A stretch of 13,138 nucleotides of DNA from Eubacterium sp. (GTDB lineage: Bacteria; Bacillota; Clostridia; Oscillospirales; Acutalibacteraceae): the NCBI GenBank assembly GCA_029054965.1, contig JAIDEF010000073.1, forward strand, positions 1 through 13,138, in the 5' to 3' direction. Position 1 is the stretch's first letter, and the number at the start of each line of letters is the position of its first letter. The translations under genes were made by a program, and so were the position numbers. Shown here piece after piece: positions 1-7,679 of the stretch. Under the pieces are notes generated by a model. It saw nothing but the letters and a program-made list of their open reading frames with translations. It did no database searches and had not been told where the DNA came from.

Positions 1-2
1 AA

Positions 3-197
3 CTTAAATCATATAATATGAATGAAGTAAATAATCAGGCTGAAATATGTGTTAAATTCAAAGGAATAAATGCTCTTTATTATTTAGGCATAATAGCTTA
101 TGCAGATAATAATGTAGTTTTTTACAATGCACATAAAATGCAATCATTATTTTATTCGATATATGACGAAAATACATCAAATTTATTTAATATATAG
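3..197 (+). CDS. 3' end of an unrecognised gene (5' end outside window)
   Basis: One frame is open from the first bases of the window to a TAG at 195-197, giving about 64 residues with a protein-like mix (a stretch ending KFKGINALYYLGIIAYADN, then a Ser/Tyr/Asn-rich tail). An ATG lies at 18-20, but no Shine-Dalgarno sequence precedes it, so this is more likely the C-terminal tail of a longer gene that starts before the window. I do not recognise the family. A terminator-like hairpin follows 60 nt downstream, consistent with the end of a transcription unit. It could also be a chance open frame, since the region is very AT-rich. Confidence 0.4.
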   Translation, partial: LKSYNMNEVNNQAEICVKFKGINALYYLGIIAYADNNVVFYNAHKMQSLFYSIYDENTSNLFNI

Positions 198-256
198 AAA
201 TAACAGAAATCAAAATTATTTCTATAAAATAGAAACCATAATCTTTTACTGCTCAG

Positions 257-288
257 TCCCGTTGATATTTATATCAGCGGGATCTTTT
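257..288 (+). terminator. Hairpin with short T-tract, likely terminator of the upstream gene
   Basis: A 12-bp stem (TCCCGTTGATAT, 257-268, with ATATCAGCGGGA, 271-282, one G-T wobble; the innermost pairs probably open to form the loop) is followed by TCTTTT. It lies before the guaA promoter, so it most likely ends transcription from the left. The rest of 198-363 shows only AT-rich DNA and the promoter. I see no purine riboswitch core here. Confidence 0.55.
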
Positions 289-297
289 ATATGTATA

Positions 298-327
298 TTG
301 ACGGGGAATTTGAATTTATGGTATACT
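298..327 (+). promoter_or_regulatory. Sigma-A-type promoter for guaA
   Basis: TTGACG (298-303) and TATACT (322-327) are separated by 18 nt, close to the housekeeping consensus. Transcription would start near 334, leaving a leader of about 30 nt with the ribosome binding site GGAGGGG at 352-358, five nt before the ATG. The short leader leaves no room for a riboswitch. Confidence 0.7.
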
Positions 328-363
328 GTTGTCATAAAGTAAATTAATTTCGGAGGGGACTTT

Positions 364-1344
364 ATGAATAATAACAAAAGACCTGATACTATGGAACGTA
401 TCATAACCAAAGAACTGGCAGATGCTTTTATTAACGAGCAGGTTGCTGAAATTCAGAATCAGGTAGGTGACAAGAAGGTTCTTCTTGCACTTTCAGGCGG
501 TGTTGATTCATCCGTTGTTGCTGCACTTCTTATCAAAGCTATCGGCAAACAGCTTGTTTGTGTTCATGTTAACCACGGCTTACTCCGTAAGGGCGAGCCT
601 GAGCAGGTTGTTGAGGTTTTCCGCAACCAGATGGATGCTAATTTGATTTATGTTGACGCTGTTGACAGATTTTTGGACAAGCTTGCAGGTGTTGCAGAGC
701 CTGAGAAAAAGCGCAAAATCATTGGTGCAGAATTCATCAGAGTATTTGAAGAGGAAGCAAGAAAGCAGGAGGGTATTGAGTTCCTTGCACAGGGTACAAT
801 TTATCCTGATATTATTGAAAGTGACGGTGTTAAGGCTCACCATAATGTTGGCGGACTTCCTGAGGATTTACAATTCCAGCTTGTTGAGCCGCTCAAATTC
901 CTTTATAAGGACGAGGTAAGAGTTGTAGGCAACGCACTTGGCTTACCTGACGGAATGGTTTATCGTCAACCATTCCCGGGTCCCGGTCTTGGCGTTCGCT
1001 GTCTTGGTGCAATCACACGTGACCGTCTTGAATGTGTTCGTGAATCTGATGCTATTCTTCGCGAGGAATTTGCAAAGAACGGCTTAGAGGGCAAGGTTTG
1101 GCAGTATTTCACTGCTGTGCCTGAGTTCAGATCAGTTGGCGTTAAGGACGGTGCACGCACATATGCATACCCTGTAATCATCCGTGCGGTTAACACAGTT
1201 GATGCTATGACAGCAACTGTTGAGGATATTCCTTTTGAACTCCTGCAGCATATAACAGAGCGTATCACTAACGAGGTTGATGGTGTCAACCGAGTTCTTT
1301 ATGACCTTACTCCAAAGCCTTGCGGCACTATTGAGTGGGAATAA
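364..1344 (+). CDS. guaA: GMP synthase, ATP-pyrophosphatase (synthetase) subunit without the glutaminase domain
   Basis: This is the synthetase half of GMP synthase, which adenylates XMP with ATP and replaces the adenylate with ammonia to give GMP. The 326 residues contain the PP-loop SGGVDSS (44-50), the GTIYPD segment, the [10 protein letters not shown] motif and the dimerisation domain ending in KPCGTIEWE. The usual bacterial enzyme is about 510-525 residues, with a class I glutamine amidotransferase domain in front. That domain is absent here. This is not a truncation: the gene has its own promoter, a strong GGAGGGG site and an N-terminus matching the linker before the PP-loop. Ammonia must come from a separate glutaminase subunit (as in archaeal two-subunit enzymes) encoded elsewhere, or from free ammonium. 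The common C-terminal KPPxTIEWE reads KPCGTIEWE. guaB lies about 1.4 kb away on the other strand. Confidence 0.93.
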   Translation: MNNNKRPDTMERIITKELADAFINEQVAEIQNQVGDKKVLLALSGGVDSSVVAALLIKAIGKQLVCVHVNHGLLRKGEPEQVVEVFRNQMDANLIYVDAVDRFLDKLAGVAEPEKKRKIIGAEFIRVFEEEARKQEGIEFLAQGTIYPDIIESDGVKAHHNVGGLPEDLQFQLVEPLKFLYKDEVRVVGNALGLPDGMVYRQPFPGPGLGVRCLGAITRDRLECVRESDAILREEFAKNGLEGKVWQYFTAVPEFRSVGVKDGARTYAYPVIIRAVNTVDAMTATVEDIPFELLQHITERITNEVDGVNRVLYDLTPKPCGTIEWE

Positions 1345-1363
1345 GAAAAGCAATAAAAATATC

Positions 1364-1399
1364 AAAGCTGATTGACGTTAACGTCAATCAGCTTTTTTT
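1364..1399 (+). terminator. Perfect palindromic terminator between convergent genes
   Basis: A 32-bp perfect inverted repeat (1364-1395, centred on GTTAAC with no spacer) runs into seven or more T residues. It lies 20 nt after the guaA stop. Read on the minus strand it is followed by a T-rich run, so it can also end the XRE gene that converges from the right. Confidence 0.9.
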
Positions 1400-1412
1400 G
1401 TGTGGAATTTGC

Positions 1413-1664
1413 TTAATTGTTTTCGGTATCGTTGATGATTTCATCAAACATTGCAAAAAGCTTGTCCTTATCGACATTACAGTTATTGACATAATTTATC
1501 AATGAAACTGCTGAACAGAAGCTGTTGCCTCGCTCCAATTCCGAATAAGAACGCAGTGATATATCCAACCGTTCTGCCATTTTCTCCTGTGACAATTCAA
1601 GCTCTGCTCGCTTTGCTATCAGCTCATTTTTTAAACTGTTTTTCAATCGGTCAAGTGTTGACAT
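1413..1664 (-). CDS. Small XRE-family helix-turn-helix regulator
   Basis: A short Cro/CI-type DNA-binding protein of 83 residues. The helix-turn-helix is visible as AKRAELELSQEKMAERLDIS followed by LRSYSELERG, which fits the HTH_3 pattern of a turn after the second helix and a conserved S-x-x-E-R-G segment. There is no additional sensor or dimerisation domain beyond a short C-terminal helix. I chose the ATG at 1662-1664 because AGGTG lies six nt upstream. An in-frame GTG at 1671-1673 would add three residues but has no good ribosome binding site. A TATAAT-like -10 is present at 1715-1720 (minus strand) with only a weak -35. The gene stands alone, convergent with guaA, and its targets are not evident. 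Confidence 0.8.
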   Translation of the reverse strand: MSTLDRLKNSLKNELIAKRAELELSQEKMAERLDISLRSYSELERGNSFCSAVSLINYVNNCNVDKDKLFAMFDEIINDTENN

Positions 1665-1805
1665 CCTCGACACCTGCCCAGATGTGCTAACAGTGCTGCT
1701 TTGTTTCTACATCCATTATATTAGTTACTAAAAAAATTGATTATAACACAAAATTCATAATTACATAGGCTTTATTTGACTTTTTTATTTTACACCGAAA
1801 ACAAC

Positions 1806-1841
1806 ATAAAAATATAAACCCTTACTTTTCAGCAAGGGTTT
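1806..1841 (-). terminator. Terminator of the GDPD-like gene
   Basis: Read on the minus strand, AAACCCTT (1834-1841) pairs perfectly with AAGGGTTT (1816-1823) across a 10-nt loop and is followed by ATATTTTTAT. It begins 12 nt after the stop codon of the phosphodiesterase-like gene, as expected for an intrinsic terminator. Confidence 0.8.
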
Positions 1842-1852
1842 GGAAACATTTA

Positions 1853-2689
1853 TTATTTACCCCAATTATCAATAACTTTTTTTATCAAATCAGGGTCTTT
1901 AGTTGTAATGTTATCAGGCTTTATAGCAAGCATTTTTTTTGCTGTACGCTCTTTATCAACTGTCCACACAGAAAGCTTATACCCTTTTTTATGGAGTAAC
2001 GATGACAGTTGAGAGCTTGCATATTTATGATTGCAGTTAATTCCCACAGCACCTGTTTCCTCGAGCAAATCAATAAGCTTCTGCCTGTATTCATCAAAAA
2101 ACACACGTGCCCTTGACGGCATATAATTCAGATAATAATCCATATCAGCACATTTTGAATCCTTGACTGCCTTGACATTAATCATCTCAATACCTGTTAA
2201 AAATGATTTTTCAACAAGATTATATTTAACAAGCAGCTCATAAAGATTATCCAGTGATTTGGTTTCTTTAATATCAAGATTGATTTTAATATCTGCATTC
2301 TGTAAAATTACAAATGCTTCTTCTATTGGGTTGCCGTCATTGTTGGTAACAACAAAATCATGGCTCATAACCACAGTGCCGTCAGGTCTTTGACGAATGT
2401 CAAGTTCAACAATATCGGCATTATTATCCACCGCAGTCTGAACAGACTGAACAGTATTCATTTCAGTACCATATGCACCTGTATGTGCTGTAACTGTAAA
2501 ATTATCCACAAAGCTCAGCTCCATTTCATCATAGGTTTTTGTTACGGCATAATCCGCCACACCGATTACCATTGCAACAGATACCAAAAAGGCAAACACC
2601 TGGTAGCCAAAATGCTTTGCCCATGTGGGAGTCATATTGCGTTTAAGAAACCGCTTAAATTTTACCCATTTCGATATTTTTTCTGCCAT
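1853..2689 (-). CDS. Membrane-anchored glycerophosphodiester phosphodiesterase-like protein
   Basis: A 278-residue protein with a basic N-terminus, one membrane segment at about 28-48 and a GDPD-type TIM-barrel domain facing outward. Family enzymes hydrolyse glycerophosphodiesters to glycerol-3-phosphate and an alcohol. Family features seen are AHTGA (His69), IVELDI (Glu95, Asp97), DGTVVMSHD (His110), NLDIK (about 138-141) and a C-terminal LSVWTVD. The usual HRG reads HTG and the usual PENT reads EMNT, so the phosphate-contacting arginine is missing while both catalytic histidines and the metal-ligand positions remain. Activity or substrate may therefore differ. The ATG at 2687-2689 is preferred because AGGG lies nine nt upstream; a TTG at 2714-2716 has no ribosome binding site. 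It lies 66 nt behind guaB and may be expressed partly by read-through. Confidence 0.82.
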   Translation of the reverse strand: MAEKISKWVKFKRFLKRNMTPTWAKHFGYQVFAFLVSVAMVIGVADYAVTKTYDEMELSFVDNFTVTAHTGAYGTEMNTVQSVQTAVDNNADIVELDIRQRPDGTVVMSHDFVVTNNDGNPIEEAFVILQNADIKINLDIKETKSLDNLYELLVKYNLVEKSFLTGIEMINVKAVKDSKCADMDYYLNYMPSRARVFFDEYRQKLIDLLEETGAVGINCNHKYASSQLSSLLHKKGYKLSVWTVDKERTAKKMLAIKPDNITTKDPDLIKKVIDNWGK

Positions 2690-2715
2690 AAAACACAACC
2701 CTAAATCAGAACACA

Positions 2716-2738
2716 ACAGGCGACAAAAAGCCGCCTGT
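2716..2738 (-). other. Hairpin between guaB and the GDPD-like gene
   Basis: ACAGGCG and CGCCTGT form a perfect 7-bp GC-rich stem with a 9-nt loop just after the guaB stop. On the minus strand it is followed by TGTGTTCTG, not a proper T-tract, so it may be a weak terminator, an mRNA-stabilising 3' structure or a partial block giving lower expression of the downstream gene. Confidence 0.5.
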
Positions 2739-2755
2739 AGATATTATAGATTTTT

Positions 2756-4273
<1,518 letters not shown>

Positions 4274-4278
4274 TTACT

Positions 4279-4307
4279 ATAATACCACTTTTAAACTGTA
4301 TGTTCAA
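4279..4307 (-). promoter_or_regulatory. Sigma-A-type promoter for guaB
   Basis: On the minus strand TTGAAC (4302-4307) and TATTAT (4279-4284) are exactly 17 nt apart. The transcript would start about 45 nt before the guaB ATG. That leader is too short for a purine riboswitch. Confidence 0.7.
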
Positions 4308-4356
4308 GTATTATTTTGCGTGTTTTTGATTTTGTAAATAAACCGCAGATTTCTTC

Positions 4357-4563
4357 CTATTTATTATCTGTTCTTCCTACTAAATAATCAATTGTTGTGT
4401 CATAATAATCTGCAAGTATAATTAATAAATGAACAGGGATTTCTCGTTTTCCCATTTCATAATTGCTGTATACACGCTGATCTATACCAAGAATAGCTGC
4501 GATTTCCTTTTGCTTTAAATCAGCATCCTCTCTCAAGTCCCTTATCCTTTGAAAATGATACAC
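4357..4563 (-). CDS. Small XRE-family repressor, divergent from the FN3 protein gene
   Basis: A 68-residue Cro/CI-type DNA-binding protein. The N-terminal RIRDLREDADLKQKEIA leads into AILGIDQRVYSNYEMGKREI, the typical HTH_3 helix-turn-helix, and the C-terminus HLLIILADYYDTTIDYLVGR is the standard short closing helix pair of these regulators. I prefer the GTG at 4561-4563 because AGAGG lies eight nt upstream. A GTG at 4570-4572 would abut that site, and an ATG at 4566-4568 is out of frame. The gene points away from the secreted protein at 4669, and the shared region holds two identical inverted repeats, so autoregulation and control of that neighbour are likely. No terminator separates it from guaB 128 nt downstream. 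Confidence 0.85.
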   Translation of the reverse strand: MYHFQRIRDLREDADLKQKEIAAILGIDQRVYSNYEMGKREIPVHLLIILADYYDTTIDYLVGRTDNK

Positions 4564-4591
4564 AACATTCACCTCTGGATTTATATTATCC

Positions 4592-4609
4592 TACTATCAA
4601 AAAATAGTA
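4592..4609. promoter_or_regulatory. Operator 1, TACTAT-N6-ATAGTA
   Basis: Perfect inverted repeat of TACTAT (4592-4597) and ATAGTA (4604-4609) with six nt between. It lies just upstream of the -35 of the rightward promoter and next to -10-like elements (4583-4590) for the leftward XRE gene, so binding here would cover the regulator's own promoter. Its regulator is inferred from position only. Confidence 0.7.
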
Positions 4610-4638
4610 TTGACTTTACTATCGTTTGATAGTAAAAT
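4610..4638 (+). promoter_or_regulatory. Sigma-A-type promoter of the secreted FN3 protein
   Basis: TTGACT (4610-4615) and TAAAAT (4633-4638) are exactly 17 nt apart, and AGGAGG (4656-4661) sits seven nt before the ATG. The promoter is nearly consensus but is covered by operator 2, so it is probably strong when de-repressed. Confidence 0.75.
4617..4634. promoter_or_regulatory. Operator 2, TACTAT-N6-ATAGTA
   Basis: The same half-sites with the same six-nt spacing, inside a longer 22-bp palindrome (4615-4636). It fills the spacer and overlaps the -10 box of the promoter of the secreted FN3 protein, a classic repressor position. Its centre is 25 bp from operator 1, about two and a half helical turns. 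Confidence 0.75.
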
Positions 4639-4668
4639 AGTTGTATATCAATTTTAGGAGGATTTATT

Positions 4669-5712
4669 ATGAAAAAAATTTTAAGTGTATTAATGTCCAT
4701 TGTAATGCTGCTCAGTATTACAGTTGGAGCTGATTTATCAGTTTACGCATATTACCCATATGATGGTTTGCCATATGCAACTGATGTTGAATTTAATACA
4801 ACTTACCAGAATTATGCATCTAATTATGATTATTTGGAATCAGATAATTGGCGTTATCAAGTATATAAAGTTACAATACCCTATGACGGAACTCTCAATA
4901 TAAAAATGTCATCAGAATGTTATAATTACTTTAATCACGGCAGAATAAAAATTATAGATGCGAATAATATAGACTTAGAATATTGCGAAGATAAGCTGAG
5001 AGATAATACAGGTTATAATGGTGAATACTACAATTCATTGGGCTATACTATTGATGTTGGAACATATTATATAATTTACGACTATGCTTTTCGTTGGGAT
5101 TATTACGGAACATATAACATAACATTTACATACAAAGCAGATATTTCTAAGCCTGCAAATATCAAAGTATCCTCTAGCAATTATTCAAGCTTTAATGTGA
5201 AATGGAACAAGGTTGCTAACGCCGACGGCTATCTTATCAAATATGCGACCAAATCAGACTTTTCCAACGCAGCATATGCCAAGGTTGCAAATGGAAAAGC
5301 CACAAGCAAAACCATTAACGGAAGGGCCGCAAACACAAAATACTACGTAAAGGTTCAGGCATACAAAAAGGTTAACGGAATTACATACAAGAGTAAATGG
5401 AGTGAAATAAAAACCGTTAAAACTCTTCAAAAGAAGGCTTATATTAAATCAATAAGTAGCAGAGCTAACGGCTTTACCGTTAAGTGGGACAAGGTTAACG
5501 GTAAGCTGGGCTATCAGATAAGATATGCCACAAAACCCGATTTCAGCAACGCTGCAACAATCTATGCAGGCAATGGAAATGCTACCAGCAAAACCATTAC
5601 AGGCAGAGCAGCACACAAAAAATATTATGTTCAGATTCGCAGCTATGTAAAACAAAACGGCAAATATAAATTTGATGCATGGAGCCCGACCAAAACTGTT
5701 ACTACAAAATAA
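4669..5712 (+). CDS. Secreted protein with Tyr-rich N-terminal domain and two FN3 domains
   Basis: A 347-residue exported protein. Residues 1-27 are a signal peptide (MKKI start, hydrophobic core, likely cut after VYA). Residues 28-160 form a Tyr/Asn-rich, probably beta-sandwich domain that I do not recognise; its pattern loosely resembles bacterial pre-peptidase C-terminal domains. Residues 161-252 and 256-347 are two fibronectin type III repeats sharing YATK-DFSNAA, TSKTI-GRAA and KYYV segments, a style common in Ruminococcaceae surface proteins. There is no LPXTG motif, dockerin, SLH or catalytic motif, so it may be released or bound to a partner. The first half is more AT-rich than the FN3 half, suggesting domain shuffling. 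The promoter overlaps an operator that the divergent XRE protein probably binds. The function is unknown; adhesion or polymer binding is a guess. Confidence 0.85.
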   Translation: MKKILSVLMSIVMLLSITVGADLSVYAYYPYDGLPYATDVEFNTTYQNYASNYDYLESDNWRYQVYKVTIPYDGTLNIKMSSECYNYFNHGRIKIIDANNIDLEYCEDKLRDNTGYNGEYYNSLGYTIDVGTYYIIYDYAFRWDYYGTYNITFTYKADISKPANIKVSSSNYSSFNVKWNKVANADGYLIKYATKSDFSNAAYAKVANGKATSKTINGRAANTKYYVKVQAYKKVNGITYKSKWSEIKTVKTLQKKAYIKSISSRANGFTVKWDKVNGKLGYQIRYATKPDFSNAATIYAGNGNATSKTITGRAAHKKYYVQIRSYVKQNGKYKFDAWSPTKTVTTK

Positions 5713-5737
5713 TAATGAAGAGAAAAAATATATAACC

Positions 5738-5774
5738 AAGAGGCTGCCTCACAAAAATTGTGAGACAGCCTCTT
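5738..5774. terminator. Bidirectional terminator hairpin
   Basis: Two stacked stems (AAGAGGCTG 5738-5746 with CAGCCTCTT 5766-5774, and CTCACAA 5748-5754 with TTGTGAG 5758-5764) are separated by one C-A mismatch, with a 3-nt AAA loop. On the minus strand the hairpin is followed by a T-rich tract, fitting the end of the long leftward operon. On the plus strand the tail TCTTCTGTC is weaker. It lies between the stops of the FN3 gene and the kinase gene. Confidence 0.8.
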
Positions 5775-5787
5775 CTTCTGTCATAAT

Positions 5788-6282
5788 TTATTTACCTGCC
5801 AAAACAATCTGGCTTGCAGTTTCCTCAATGGTATTATTGCTACAGTCAATGACTGTATCTGCCCATTTCCGATAAAGCGGCAGTCGTTCGTCATACATAT
5901 CCTTTAAGGTTTCACCATTCTTGATTAAAACTCCTCTTGTGCTGAGGTTACTTATTCGCTCGCACATATGCTCATAATCAATATGAAGATATATTATTTT
6001 ACCGAGTCTTTTTAAATGCTCCATTGCTTTATCGGAATAAACAACAGATCCGCCCGTTGCAATAACAGTGCCGTTAATATCAAGTGAAAGGATTGCAGAC
6101 TCTTCTGCCCTCTCAAAATAATCATTGCCCTTGTTATTAATAATATCCTGCAAAGCTGAATTTTCAATATTCTGAATCAGCAAATCAGTATCATAAAAAT
6201 TCTTCAAAAGCATTTTGGCTGCCACGACACCGCAAGTTGATTTACCACTGCCCGGCATACCGATAAGGACTATATTACTCAC
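5788..6282 (-). CDS. Shikimate kinase-like P-loop kinase
   Basis: A 164-residue protein of shikimate-kinase size and layout: Walker A GMPGSGKST (8-16), DTD (31-33), ATGGSVV (75-81), a STRG lid arginine (116) and DERLPLYRKWAD (131-142). AroK phosphorylates shikimate with ATP in aromatic amino acid synthesis. Three features depart from the textbook enzyme. The FRxxE segment reads FERAE, so the arginine that contacts the shikimate carboxylate is Glu57; the GGG of the substrate site is GGS; and the region around the lid is short. It could be a divergent AroK or a related kinase with another substrate. The start is a GTG whose last two bases fall in the nth stop codon (GTGA, 4-nt overlap), so its translation is probably coupled to nth. 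It is the last gene of the leftward operon. Confidence 0.75.
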   Translation of the reverse strand: MSNIVLIGMPGSGKSTCGVVAAKMLLKNFYDTDLLIQNIENSALQDIINNKGNDYFERAEESAILSLDINGTVIATGGSVVYSDKAMEHLKRLGKIIYLHIDYEHMCERISNLSTRGVLIKNGETLKDMYDERLPLYRKWADTVIDCSNNTIEETASQIVLAGK

Positions 6283-6914
6283 TTTTTAACACCAACCCTT
6301 TTGCAGCAATCGGCAAGCCTGCAGGACTCACAAAGCGGTTTTCTTGCTGAGCAGGTATCACGTCCGAAAAGAACAATCCTGTGGCAGAAATCCGATCCCT
6401 CCTCCGGCGGAACAATCTTTTTCAGTGCAAACTCAATTTTTTTCGGGTCCTTTTCGGCAACAAGACCAATACGGTTAGAAATTCTTATCATATGAGTATC
6501 AACAACGATACTTTCTTTGCCGTAAATATCGCCTACAATAAGATTAGCGGTTTTTCTGCCTACACCCGGCAAAGTTATTAAATCTTCTATATTATCAGGT
6601 ACCTGTCCGCCGAATTCATCCCTTATTTTCTGTGCCATTCCTATTATAGACTCCGCCTTGCTTTTGTAAAAGCCACAGCTATGTATGAGTCTTTCAATAT
6701 CCTTAACATCTGCATTGCAGTAATCATCAAGTGTTTTATATTTTTCAAAAAGTGCAGGCGTTACAAGATTGACCCTTGCATCAGTACACTGTGCCGAAAG
6801 TCTTACTGCTACAAGAAGTTCAAAAGGATTTGAAGCGGTAAGCGAGCAAAGTGCATCGGGATATAGCTCCTTTAATATTTCAATAACCTTTAAAACTCTT
6901 TCCTTTTTAGTCAT
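6279..6914 (-). CDS. nth: Endonuclease III, DNA glycosylase/AP lyase
   Basis: Nth removes oxidised pyrimidines from DNA and nicks the resulting abasic site in base excision repair. The 211 residues match the E. coli enzyme in length. Seen features are LSAQCTD (40-46), the helix-hairpin-helix LPGVGRKTA with the catalytic lysine 121, VVDTH with the catalytic aspartate 139, and the C-terminal iron-sulphur cysteines 188, 195, 198 and 204 in the C-X6-C-X2-C-X5-C pattern. The ATG overlaps the stop of the upstream DUF5131 gene (ATGA), with GAGG seven nt before the start, and the stop overlaps the kinase GTG. All key residues are present. Confidence 0.96.
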   Translation of the reverse strand: MTKKERVLKVIEILKELYPDALCSLTASNPFELLVAVRLSAQCTDARVNLVTPALFEKYKTLDDYCNADVKDIERLIHSCGFYKSKAESIIGMAQKIRDEFGGQVPDNIEDLITLPGVGRKTANLIVGDIYGKESIVVDTHMIRISNRIGLVAEKDPKKIEFALKKIVPPEEGSDFCHRIVLFGRDTCSARKPLCESCRLADCCKRVGVKK

Positions 6915-7657
6915 ATATTTTCCTCTTTATGTAAATCAAGATATCTCATTCCTTTTTTTGCCTGAGAATATTCATCGTGATGTTTTATTTTATAGTACTT
7001 ACCATTCATAACAAAATTTGAGCCTGTCTGGTGAAAATCAAACTTAACATTATATTTATCGCAATCATCTTTAATATGCTTTACCCAGTCAAAATTGCAG
7101 ACCCTTGCATTAGCATAGGATTCACCGCCAACGGAAACCAAATCGATTTCTCCGCTTTTCAGATAACAACTCAAATCAATATCCTCCAAAATAGGAGAAT
7201 TAAAAATATATTTTCTTTTTGCCTTTATTTCAGTGAGTATTGGTATACGTTCATCAGCCTTTTGCTGATTTTCACAGGTCACGGCAATAATAACATTATC
7301 ATAACCCTCACCCCAGTCATCAGGCAGGCAATCGTTAAAGCGCTCTATCCGCTTTGTGCAGATTAAAAAATCAACATCAGGTCGCTGTCTGATAATCTGC
7401 CAGGCTTCACTCCTCCAACTGTCTGCTTCAGCTATAAAAAAGTCCGAGGTAAAGCAGGTTGCGGCCTCACTGCCTGATGGAATTTTATACTCGCCTGAAC
7501 GACTTTTCTTTAACGGTAAATTAAAATTCGTTTTGTTTCTTGTTACTATATTCGCATCCCTGCCGCGTTTTTCATCAAGATAAAAAACATAACAGTTAAG
7601 ACACCCGGGGGAGCATTTATGACAACCGTGCCATGGATTCCACAGAACATTACCCAC
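6911..7657 (-). CDS. DUF5131 (phage Gp37/Gp68-type) protein with radical-SAM-like cysteine motif
   Basis: A 248-residue protein matching the Gp37/Gp68 (DUF5131) pattern: WNPWHGC near the start, SPGCLNCY, a DFLICTKR segment, a strand-helix series, SVGGESYANAR and a C-terminal VKFDFHQTGS. Cys15, Cys19 and Cys22 form CX3CX2C, the spacing that holds the 4Fe-4S cluster in radical SAM enzymes. With the alternating strand-helix layout this suggests a TIM-barrel, iron-sulphur protein, but I infer this and the biochemical role is not established. The start is the GTG at 7655-7657, with GGGGG eight nt upstream; an upstream in-frame start would run into rarA. It sits 22 nt after rarA and overlaps nth by ATGA, so it is made together with repair and tRNA-modification proteins. 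There are no phage genes nearby. Confidence 0.82.
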   Translation of the reverse strand: MGNVLWNPWHGCHKCSPGCLNCYVFYLDEKRGRDANIVTRNKTNFNLPLKKSRSGEYKIPSGSEAATCFTSDFFIAEADSWRSEAWQIIRQRPDVDFLICTKRIERFNDCLPDDWGEGYDNVIIAVTCENQQKADERIPILTEIKAKRKYIFNSPILEDIDLSCYLKSGEIDLVSVGGESYANARVCNFDWVKHIKDDCDKYNVKFDFHQTGSNFVMNGKYYKIKHHDEYSQAKKGMRYLDLHKEENI

Positions 7658-7679
7658 TGCTGTTTCCCCCTTCGTTGAA

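Noticed and set aside
127..342. 71-codon plus-strand open frame before guaA
   Set aside because: It spans the hairpin and the guaA promoter, has a low-complexity composition and lacks a ribosome binding site. The frame ending at 197 is the better coding candidate.
198..363. Guanine/purine riboswitch before guaA
   Set aside because: The leader after the promoter is about 30 nt, and I see no conserved purine-aptamer core in the preceding AT-rich DNA.
966..1289. 107-codon minus-strand frame inside guaA
   Set aside because: It is an antisense shadow of a clearly conserved gene, has no ribosome binding site and matches no family.
5449..5739. 96-codon minus-strand frame opposite the FN3 repeats
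   Set aside because: It runs antisense to the FN3 domains and into the terminator, without a start signal.
7031..7366. 111-codon plus-strand frame opposite the DUF5131 gene
   Set aside because: It is antisense to a conserved protein, has no ribosome binding site and looks membrane-like only through AT bias.
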